From positions 1 to 33,141 of the forward strand of contig JAAFIM010000043.1 of assembly GCA_013297745.1 (NCBI GenBank): a stretch of 33,141 bases of DNA, written 5' to 3'. The position numbers and the translations under genes were made by a program. Positions 17,460-23,424 of the stretch are shown here, in pieces. Within the stretch, counting starts at the first letter, position 1, and the number at the start of each line of letters is the position of its first letter. The stretch is from Chitinophagales bacterium. Lineage in GTDB: Bacteria > Bacteroidota > Bacteroidia > Chitinophagales > Saprospiraceae. The notes below the pieces were generated by a model that was not told the DNA's origin, made no database searches, and worked only from the letters and a program-made list of their open reading frames with translations.

Positions 17460-18611
17460 ATGCAAAAAATTATCCTTGTTCTTAGCTTTATTCTTTATTC
17501 AATCCATACCAACCGCCTTGCAGCGCAATCGTTATCTGTAGATTATAGCATAGGCCAAACGGTCAGAAACAACCCCGTATTTCCCCCCTTGATAAGCCCC
17601 GCGCAAGGGCTTTCAATTGATTATGCGCCCCGCCAAAATTTTAATACGCAATGGCAACAATTATATTCTCGCACTCAATTGGTTTATACCATAAGCGCGC
17701 AATCTTTGGGCAATGCGCAGATTTTGGGCAACGCTTGGGGGGGACTTGTTGGCTTAGATTTTTATTTATACCAACGCCGCCGCAACTATTTCCACTGCCG
17801 ATTACAATTAGGATTAGCTGCCTTAACCCGCCATTATGATTCTTTTCATAACCCGCAAAATGTGGTAATTGGCTCTACTCTCAACGCTTTTGGCAAAGCA
17901 GAGGGAATTTATACGTATAAAATTAGCCCCCGATTAAGTTTCAACGCGGCTTTTGCGGTTATACACTACTCCAACGCAGGGGTGCAAAGTCCCAATTTGG
18001 GGGTAAATATAGCAGCCCTAACGGGGGGAATTTCCTACCGTTTTAATACCAAAATCCACAAACTGGAGAAAAGAAACTTATTATCGCCCAAATCCAACTT
18101 ATCAGATTCGGATACTTTATCTATATTTTCCCCCAAAATGGTTGATTATCCAAAAAATTACCGCCCTTTTGTGCAATTTGGTTTAGGATTTACCTCTGTT
18201 GCATCGCGGGGGGCAAAATTCCCCGTTTATACGGTATTGCTAGGCGTGAGTAAGCAATTTTCCCCCAAAGGTTGCGTTTCTGCTGGGTTGGAATGGGTCT
18301 ATAATACCGCCACTTTTGAACTCTATAATCATATCGCTGGGGGAAATTTATCCCCAAAAAAAATTTATCGCTATAGTTTTGTGGCTCAGTACGAGTTTAT
18401 TTTTTCTCGGCTTGCGCTGGTAGCCGCTGGGGGTATTTATCTTAACTCACATATAGCTCAACGGAGCGTATTTAGTTCTAAAATTGGTATCAATTATTAC
18501 TTTCGCTCGCTTTGGAAAGGTAAAAATTTTCATCCTTGGCTAGGGTTGCAAGTGCGCGCTTATTTTGGTGAGGCAGAATTTGCAGAAATTGCCACAGGGA
18601 TAAAGTTTTAA
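17460..18611 (+). CDS. PagL/acyloxyacyl-hydrolase-like outer-membrane barrel
   Basis: A 383-residue protein with a signal peptide (cleavage probably after AAQ near residue 24), followed by alternating aromatic/polar strands typical of an outer-membrane beta-barrel. The motif HYSNAG (His169, Ser171), followed by PNLGVN, matches the active-site region of lipid A 3-O-deacylases (PagL), where His and Ser act with a Glu. The position expected for that Glu, 12 after the Ser, is Asn183 here. PagL itself is about 150-175 residues, so this is the long Bacteroidota form with further strands. It may remodel lipid A, but activity is not certain. ATG 17460 is preferred over TTG 17418, which lies inside the promoter. 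It is convergent with a paralog at 19010-20125. Confidence 0.72.
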   Translation: MQKIILVLSFILYSIHTNRLAAQSLSVDYSIGQTVRNNPVFPPLISPAQGLSIDYAPRQNFNTQWQQLYSRTQLVYTISAQSLGNAQILGNAWGGLVGLDFYLYQRRRNYFHCRLQLGLAALTRHYDSFHNPQNVVIGSTLNAFGKAEGIYTYKISPRLSFNAAFAVIHYSNAGVQSPNLGVNIAALTGGISYRFNTKIHKLEKRNLLSPKSNLSDSDTLSIFSPKMVDYPKNYRPFVQFGLGFTSVASRGAKFPVYTVLLGVSKQFSPKGCVSAGLEWVYNTATFELYNHIAGGNLSPKKIYRYSFVAQYEFIFSRLALVAAGGIYLNSHIAQRSVFSSKIGINYYFRSLWKGKNFHPWLGLQVRAYFGEAEFAEIATGIKF

Positions 18612-18644
18612 ATTTATATATAAAGAAACGTTGATAATATATAA

Positions 18645-18980
18645 GGTTTTATTCCCACCAAAACCTCTAAGTTTTCTAAAGTTCGGGGTTTTATTCTCAC
18701 CAAAACCTCTAAGTTTTCTAAAGTTCGGGGTTTTATTCCCACCAAAACCTCTAAGTTTTCTAAAGTTCGAGGTTTTATTCTCACCAAAACCTCTAAGTTT
18801 TCTAAAGTTCGGGGTTTTATTCCCACCAAAACCTCTAAGTTTTCTAAAGTTCGGGGTTTTATTCCCACCAAAACCTCTAAGTTTTCTAAAGTTCGGGGTT
18901 TTATTCCCACCAAAACCTCTAAATTTTCTAAAGTTCGGGGTTTTATTCCCACCAAAACCTCTAAATTTTTTATAATTAAA
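18645..18980. repeat. Tandem array, eight 42-bp units, between convergent paralogs
   Basis: Units begin GGTTTTATTC(C/T)CACC and recur every 42 bp from 18645 to 18939, with the eighth unit decayed at its end. Unit differences are few: C/T in the ATTCyCACC part alternating in units 1-4, CTAAG versus CTAAA in the last two, one G/A. Each unit contains GGGGTTTT and AAAACCTC around a 9-base loop, so each can form a hairpin with an 8-bp stem (one G-T). Because 42 is divisible by 3, several frames are open on both strands, but these are repeat artefacts. The array fills the space between two convergent barrel genes and may act as a transcription barrier in both directions. Confidence 0.95.
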
Positions 18981-19009
18981 GGTTTTATTGTTAATATAAT
19001 TAAAGTTTT

Positions 19010-20125
19010 TTAGAACAAAACCCCTACGTTCAAGGACATATATTCGGCTATAATTTTATGCGTTTTCAACCCCCATCCTACGTAAGGTTGTATCTTAGCT
19101 TTTACAGGGTTGCAAAAATAATAACGGGCTAAAACCCTAAAATGCATAAAATAAGGTTGTAATTCGCGCTTAGTTAGATAAAAACTAACATTTCCCCCCA
19201 AAGTAAAACGTCCCCACATAATCTCAATCCCCCCATAAGCCGAAAAACGGGTGGCTTGTTGGCGCGCTTGTTGTGGGTTATAAACGGCTAAATTAAGCAA
19301 AAACTCTTGCACATAATCTAATTTTTCGTACTCAACGCCTACTCTAACCCTATGCAAGCGGGTTATCCAGCGGCTAACATCGGCAGAAAGTTGATAAATA
19401 GGATATTTTGCCCCGCCAAAAGTGGTGCTTTCTCTCATACCGATATTGCCGCTAACGCCAAATATAAACCGCTTGGATAGTTTGGGTTGGCTATCTATTT
19501 TTATAAATTCATCGTCTGCATAAGGTTGAGGTTGGTAACAAACACCCAGCTGAAAAGAGGTTATATTTATCCCATAATTGGGTAATTGACTTGCGCCGTT
19601 GGAAAAATGCGAGAAGTGAAAAGCGGGGCGCAGTTCCCAATGTTGGTTTATTTTCACTCCAGCCGCTAATCTCAGAATGGTATTGTTGGAAACGTGCGAG
19701 CCTACTATGTTGTTATAGGTGTTATTTGCCGCGTTATAATGGTCTGATAACCAGCCAATTCCTACAGCCAAACGCCCGTATAAGCGGAAATTTTTATATT
19801 TAATAAAATCCATATTGATATAAGGGGCGAAACCCATTCCCCAGCCAATATAGCGTTGATTAAAATTTTGATAATTTAATAAAAGCCCCACTTCTGGATA
19901 TTTGGCGTAAATATGTTGGGGATTTTTGCCGTGCAATTTTTTTTCTATAGCAATTTCTCCCCCTATTGTATTGGCTGTAATTGGGGTGTTGATGCGGCTG
20001 GTATGTACAAAAATTTTGCCATAGGTAAAATTGGGTTCTATTCGCCAACCTTTATATTTTTGGGCTTGTGTGTAGGGGAAAAAATACAGTTGGAAGATGA
20101 GAATTAGTATAAATTTTATCCGCAT
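19010..20125 (-). CDS. PagL/acyloxyacyl-hydrolase-like outer-membrane barrel, second copy
   Basis: A 371-residue protein with signal peptide (cleavage after YTQAQ, about residue 21) and barrel-like alternating strands to the C-terminus (LNVGVLF, ending in Phe as outer-membrane barrels often do). The motif HFSNGASQLPNYGIN places His173 and Ser175 as in PagL, and Asn187 stands where the catalytic Glu is expected, as in the plus-strand paralog. The pair are convergent and share layout (GxNIxxxxxGxxYxF after the motif, then GxGxxS...GAKxPxYxLxxxVSR), although identity is low. Lipid A deacylation is possible but not shown. Its start is 20 bp from a MITE-like element, so that element may supply or disrupt its promoter. 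Confidence 0.7.
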   Translation of the reverse strand: MRIKFILILIFQLYFFPYTQAQKYKGWRIEPNFTYGKIFVHTSRINTPITANTIGGEIAIEKKLHGKNPQHIYAKYPEVGLLLNYQNFNQRYIGWGMGFAPYINMDFIKYKNFRLYGRLAVGIGWLSDHYNAANNTYNNIVGSHVSNNTILRLAAGVKINQHWELRPAFHFSHFSNGASQLPNYGINITSFQLGVCYQPQPYADDEFIKIDSQPKLSKRFIFGVSGNIGMRESTTFGGAKYPIYQLSADVSRWITRLHRVRVGVEYEKLDYVQEFLLNLAVYNPQQARQQATRFSAYGGIEIMWGRFTLGGNVSFYLTKRELQPYFMHFRVLARYYFCNPVKAKIQPYVGWGLKTHKIIAEYMSLNVGVLF

Positions 20126-20145
20126 AATGTCAGGTTTTAGAAGTA

Positions 20146-20434
20146 ATATAGAATTTTAAAAGTGAGTGTGTAATAAGAGTTGTTAAGCACTATAATTATA
20201 AAAACTTGTGTTTTGGAATTTTTTTTAACGGCTTACGCCTAAAAATTCTTTTCTTCGTACTTTTTGCAGGCGCAAAAAGTACCAAAAACGCCCTGTTTCT
20301 ACAAACTTGTTCGCTCCGCTTGCTAAAGCTGCGCTTCGGCTCACTTCAAACAGTGTAGAAACTCAACGGATTGGTGTAGTTACGCGCTCCGCGCGGCTTT
20401 TTTCTATTACACACTTACTTTTTGAATTTAGTAT
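20146..20434. mobile_element. MITE-like element, 289 bp, with imperfect 30-bp terminal inverted repeats
   Basis: The left end (20146-20175) and right end (20405-20434) are inverted repeats matching at about 24 of 30 positions, sharing GTGTGTAATA and its complement TATTACACAC. The interior is non-coding and contains short hairpins: GTACTTTTTGC/GCAAAAAGTAC near 20268-20293 and GCGCTCCGCGCG near 20385. The AACGGCTTACGCCT core is repeated in inverted orientation at the start of the window (28-65). No clear target duplication was identified. It fills most of the 373-bp gap between the second barrel gene and the isomerase gene. Confidence 0.6.
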
Positions 20435-20444
20435 AAGTATGAAT

Positions 20445-20482
20445 AAAAAAAAATCTCCTCACCCGCAAAGATAAGGAGATTT
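20445..20482 (-). terminator. Rho-independent terminator of the PGI/PMI gene
   Basis: Read on the minus strand, AAATCTCC and GGAGATTT form an 8-bp stem around a 16-base loop, followed by a run of T. It starts about 17 bp past the stop codon at 20499. Confidence 0.75.
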
Positions 20483-20498
20483 GTACGTAAGCAATAAC

Positions 20499-21518
20499 TT
20501 AATCTTGTTTGTTGTCGCCTGCTGGGCTAAAATTGGCTAATTGAGACTTGAGCATATCAATCACTTTCACCTCGACGGCATCCACTTGGCGCAATTGGGC
20601 AACTTCCCAACTAATCCAATCGCCTAAATGCACGGCGTACAACATTTGTTCTATAAGTGTGTCGCCTTTGCAATGGATTTCTACTATAGTGTTGGTAAAA
20701 TTGCTGATAATATCCTTGTTGATGTCTATGCGCAGTTGGTTGCGGGCATTATCAAAGGATGAGCGGAATATCAACACGATAAATGGGATAGGTTGTTCGC
20801 GCCAGCCCACCAACTCGTTGTGGTTCATTTCGGGTACAACGTGATGAGAGCAGAGAATTTTGGCATTTTCGTTCAATTGTTGTCTTAATCTCACCAAAAC
20901 GGCTTCCATACGGTCGGTTGCGTACAAAATGGGGAATTTTCCCACGAAAGTGCGGGCTATTTTATCCGCTTTGAGCTGCATTTTGGATTGTTCTGTTTGC
21001 AATAAAGCTATAGAAGCGCGAATATCGGCGATTGGTTTTTCGCTGATTAAACCCAATTGTTGCAAAACGGCTAATTGTTGTACCAACGAATACCCCAAAC
21101 AAGCGCGGGGAGGTGCGCCATAGTTGGGCAATTTGATAAAATCTAAATCGTTTTTAGCCGCAAATTCCAACAATTTGCCCCCTGAAGCGATGCAAACTAT
21201 TTTCGCCCCGCGCGCAAAGGCGGTTTCCAACCCTTGCAAAGTTTCTTCTGTATTGCCTGAATAAGAAGAGCAGATAACCAAGCTATTTGCACCCACATAA
21301 GCGGGCGTATCGTAACCTTTTAAAACCAAATAGGGTAATTTTAACTCGTCTTGTACGAAAGAGGCGGCAAAATTTGCGCCTATACCCGAACCACCCAAGC
21401 CCATAACGACCACATTTTGTAGTGGTTGTGTAGCTGGGCGAATTTTTACCCTTTCGGCAATTTGTAGCGCTTCTTCCAACTGTTGGGGAAAGGAGGCTAT
21501 CAACTCGTTCATTTGCAT
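20499..21518 (-). CDS. Bifunctional phosphoglucose/phosphomannose isomerase
   Basis: A 339-residue cytoplasmic SIS-domain enzyme interconverting glucose-6-phosphate or mannose-6-phosphate with fructose-6-phosphate. The N-terminal SIS domain shows VVMGLGGSGIGANF (residues 37-50) and the phosphate-binding SYSGNTEE (85-92). The C-terminal half carries the family signature PEMNHNELVGW, with Glu230 and His233 as the likely catalytic acid/base pair of the archaeal-type PGI/PMI family. Length is normal. ATG 21518 or the ATG two codons later could be the start. It diverges from yraN and ends in a terminator. It would feed central sugar metabolism and mannose-containing glycans. Confidence 0.9.
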   Translation of the reverse strand: MQMNELIASFPQQLEEALQIAERVKIRPATQPLQNVVVMGLGGSGIGANFAASFVQDELKLPYLVLKGYDTPAYVGANSLVICSSYSGNTEETLQGLETAFARGAKIVCIASGGKLLEFAAKNDLDFIKLPNYGAPPRACLGYSLVQQLAVLQQLGLISEKPIADIRASIALLQTEQSKMQLKADKIARTFVGKFPILYATDRMEAVLVRLRQQLNENAKILCSHHVVPEMNHNELVGWREQPIPFIVLIFRSSFDNARNQLRIDINKDIISNFTNTIVEIHCKGDTLIEQMLYAVHLGDWISWEVAQLRQVDAVEVKVIDMLKSQLANFSPAGDNKQD

Positions 21519-21556
21519 AATTGTAGCTGTGTTTTAATTTATTTGTAGTGTAATAA

Positions 21557-21587
21557 TTTGCAGTTTTGGGAAAAACGTATAATTTTG
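21557..21587 (+). promoter_or_regulatory. Bacteroidota-type promoter for yraN (TTTG-N19-TAATTTTG)
   Basis: TTTG at 21557-21560 and TAATTTTG at 21580-21587 with a 19-bp spacer fit the -33/-7 consensus of this phylum well. The yraN ATG is about 70 bp downstream. Confidence 0.6.
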
Positions 21588-21657
21588 CCGCAAAGTAAGG
21601 GGATTTTTAGCAAACAAATCACAAAAAAGGTTTTTTTTATCCAAAAAAGCAAAAATT

Positions 21658-22029
21658 ATGTCCAAACATAACCAAATTATAGGCAAAATGGGGGAAGAGT
21701 TGGCTGTAGAACATCTCAAGCGGGCAAATTATGAGCTTGTGGTTTGCAATTGGCGTTTTGGTAGGGCAGAGGTGGATATTATCGCTTGGTCGCCCGCGCG
21801 TATTTTGGTGTTTGTAGAGGTCAAAACTCGCAAAACTGCTGCATTTGGCAACCCAGAAGAGGCTGTTTCTCACAAAAAACAACAATTGTTGTACGAAGCA
21901 GCTACAGAGTATATGCACCAGCAAAATTATGAGGGGGAAATTCGATTTGATATTATCTCTATAGTGCTGTACGAGCGTTTGCCGCCACATTTGGAACATT
22001 TTATTGATGCGTTTTTTCCTGGGTGGTAG
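21658..22029 (+). CDS. YraN/UPF0102 family nuclease-like protein
   Basis: A 123-residue protein matching the YraN (UPF0102) family in length and motifs. GKMGEELAVEHL (Glu13/14) begins it, then NWRFGRAEVDIIA with Asp40, then VFVEVKTRK with Glu54 and Lys56: together the E...D...ExK pattern of a restriction-endonuclease-like fold. Members are conserved across bacteria and are thought to act on branched or damaged DNA, with the exact role unsettled. It lies divergent from the isomerase gene with a good promoter in between. Directly after the stop come a short dispersed repeat and a 21-bp tandem array. Confidence 0.92.
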   Translation: MSKHNQIIGKMGEELAVEHLKRANYELVVCNWRFGRAEVDIIAWSPARILVFVEVKTRKTAAFGNPEEAVSHKKQQLLYEAATEYMHQQNYEGEIRFDIISIVLYERLPPHLEHFIDAFFPGW

Positions 22030-22095
22030 GTTTTAAACCCACCCCGACCCTTTCGCTTGCGCGCAACTTCGTTTCTTAAAAAGGGAGGGGGACTT
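22029..22095. repeat. Short dispersed intergenic repeat, copy 1
   Basis: GGTTTTAAACCCACCCCGACCC, a 22-bp insert, then TTAAAAAGGGAGGGGGACTT. Without the insert the same sequence recurs at 25257-25301. Both copies begin within 20 bp of a plus-strand stop codon. A CCTT/AAGG-type hairpin is possible. Non-coding. Confidence 0.6.
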
Positions 22096-22378
22096 GTGTG
22101 TAAGTTTTGTATGCTTGTGTGTAAGTTTTGTATGCTTGTGTGTAAATTTTGTATGCTTGTGTGTAAGTTTTGTATGCTTGTGTGTAAGTTTTGTATGCTT
22201 GTGTGCAAGTTTTGTATGCTTGTGTGTAAGTTTTGTATGCTTGTGTGCAAGTTTTGTATGCTTGTGTGTAAGTTTTGTATGCTTGTGTGTAAGTTTTGTA
22301 TGCTTGTGTGTAAGTTTTGTATGCTTGTGTGTAAGTTTTGTATGCTTGTGTGTAAGTTTTGTATGCTTGTGTGTAAGA
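22093..22378. repeat. Tandem array of 21-bp units, about 13.6 copies
   Basis: The unit CTTGTGTGTAAGTTTTGTATG recurs without gaps from 22093. Thirteen full copies are followed by 13 bases of a fourteenth. Only a few single-base variants occur: TAAATTTTG in unit 3 and GTGTGCAAG in units 6 and 8. Since 21 is a multiple of 3, every frame appears open on both strands, but these have no start context and a cysteine-rich heptad of no known kind. Located between yraN and a small lipoprotein gene. Confidence 0.97.
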
Positions 22379-22414
22379 TAAATTTAAAAATAGCAGTTTT
22401 GGGATTTTTTTATC

Positions 22415-22474
22415 GCAACAGACTAAAGTCCGTTGCAAAGGCTTGTTTGTTTTTCAACGGGTTTCAACCCGTTG
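22415..22474. repeat. Pair of small palindromic (REP-like) hairpins
   Basis: The first hairpin, 22415-22436, has arms GCAACAGACT and AGTCCGTTGC (one mismatch). The second, 22455-22474, has arms CAACGGGTT and AACCCGTTG with a 2-base loop. They complete the repeat-filled gap between yraN and the lipoprotein gene (22030-22548), where no gene is seen. I recall similar palindromes in other Bacteroidota and cyanobacteria, but that is memory only. Confidence 0.6.
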
Positions 22475-22548
22475 GTAATGATTTTTATAGCGTTTGTTTA
22501 GATTTTTAAAAAATGAACTCAAATAATTTTCAAACAAAATTTTTATCT

Positions 22549-22971
22549 ATGCGTATATCTTTAATTCTGTTATTGTGCTTTTCGTCTTGTATATTTTATA
22601 GAAAAAAACCTGCTGGGGTTTGGAAATCAGCAGTACTTCAACCATTAACGGAAATGGATTTTTATGCCATCAAAAAAGATACTTTAGTAGTTAAAGCTGT
22701 TTGGCTTTCTGAGGATGACTATGTGAGTTGTAGAGTAGATAGTCGCTCTCATTTGGTTGTGCAAAGTAATCGCTATTCGTGGTTGGCTATAATTTTAATG
22801 GATACTAGTTTGAAAAAAACGATAAAAAACGATGATAAAATTATGCTAACAAAAACTCAATATCATAGCGGTTCTATAAGGTATCATTATTATCAGCCTA
22901 ATAATCAACCAGCTCGATATCCTTATCCCGATACTTTGTTGGCGGTTGAGGGAAAAATTAAAATTTTATAG
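22549..22971 (+). CDS. Small hypothetical lipoprotein
   Basis: A 140-residue protein from ATG 22549, with a hydrophobic N-terminus (ISLILLLCFSSC) ending in a lipobox-like FSSC, so probably a lipoprotein. The mature part contains YAIKKDTLVVKAVWLSEDDYVSC and YRSGS/YHYYQP-like polar segments and no recognisable domain. ATG 22513 would add 12 polar residues before the signal peptide, which is less likely. The gene stands alone, with repeats on both sides and A/T-rich codon use like the nuclease-like gene after it. Not recognised; no function proposed. Confidence 0.6.
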   Translation: MRISLILLLCFSSCIFYRKKPAGVWKSAVLQPLTEMDFYAIKKDTLVVKAVWLSEDDYVSCRVDSRSHLVVQSNRYSWLAIILMDTSLKKTIKNDDKIMLTKTQYHSGSIRYHYYQPNNQPARYPYPDTLLAVEGKIKIL

Positions 22972-23090
22972 GTGTGTAAGTGTTGGAAATAAATTATTTA
23001 GGGATTAAAAACGTATATCTTTGCATCTATGTTTTTAATGTTTTTTTTATAAATTCCTAATAATTCTTTTTCATTATTTAAGTGTGTGAA
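22972..23090. repeat. Degenerate inverted-repeat element
   Basis: GTGTGTAAGTG at the left and TTAAGTGTGTG at the right enclose imperfect inverted arms (GGAAATAAATTATTTAGGGATT near 22985-23006 against AATTCCTAATAATTCTTTTTC near 23051-23071). A TATCTTTG box at 23016-23023 matches the -7 consensus. It adjoins the 89-bp element to its right. Part of a gene-free stretch, 22972-23424. Confidence 0.4.
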
Positions 23091-23094
23091 AATA

Positions 23095-23183
23095 AATTAT
23101 TGGTGGTTATACGATATTCAAAAAATTGATGGCGTTGGTGTAGAGACAAGGTATTATCACGTAAATTTTTATCACCAATAATT
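23095..23183. repeat. Small inverted-repeat element (89 bp), second copy
   Basis: Ends AATTATTGGTG (23095-23105) and CACCAATAATT (23173-23183) are identical to those at 2909-3017. The interior is nearly identical to the reverse complement of that copy, except that 20 bp are missing from the central palindrome. The deletion lies between two ACAAGG repeats, which suggests slippage. Confidence 0.75.
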
Positions 23184-23199
23184 ATTTCCACACCATTAG

Positions 23200-23284
23200 A
23201 ATAAATCATTGGGGATTGTATAACATAATAAAATGTGGGGGTTGATGTGGGTAGGGTAGAGACGTTGCAATGCAACGTCTCTAC
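23200..23284. repeat. Related element with 29-bp palindrome
   Basis: AATAAATCATTGGGGATTGT at the left resembles the end of the 89-bp element beside it. The palindrome at 23256-23284 has 14-bp arms (GTAGAGACGTTGCA and its complement) around a single A. The outer GTAGAGAC/GTCTCTAC is the same as in the element at 2944-2973, while the inner core differs. From 23285 to 23424 only A/T-rich DNA is seen. Confidence 0.6.
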
Positions 23285-23424
23285 TGCGCATTGTGATACA
23301 AATCATAATCTTAACAATAATGTGGATGAATTAAAAAAAACGATAGAAATTTCAGCCCGAGGGAACTTTTGGCTCAAAAAATGCCTTTGTGTGCCAACGA
23401 TATAAACCAATCGTGTTATAAAAT

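Noticed and set aside
18614-18975. Open frames of 113 and 114 codons on both strands with 14-residue repeats
   Set aside because: They are by-products of a 42-bp tandem array whose unit is divisible by three. They have no start context or homology, and they overlap each other on opposite strands.
22093-22378. CRISPR array
   Set aside because: Units are directly adjacent with no unique spacers, and no cas genes are present. The same holds for the array at 18645-18980.
22057-22509. Open frames with VCKFCML, CVSFVCL, HTSIQNL or TYTQAYK repeats
   Set aside because: The 21-bp array opens nearly every frame on both strands. No frame has a plausible start, signal or known domain.
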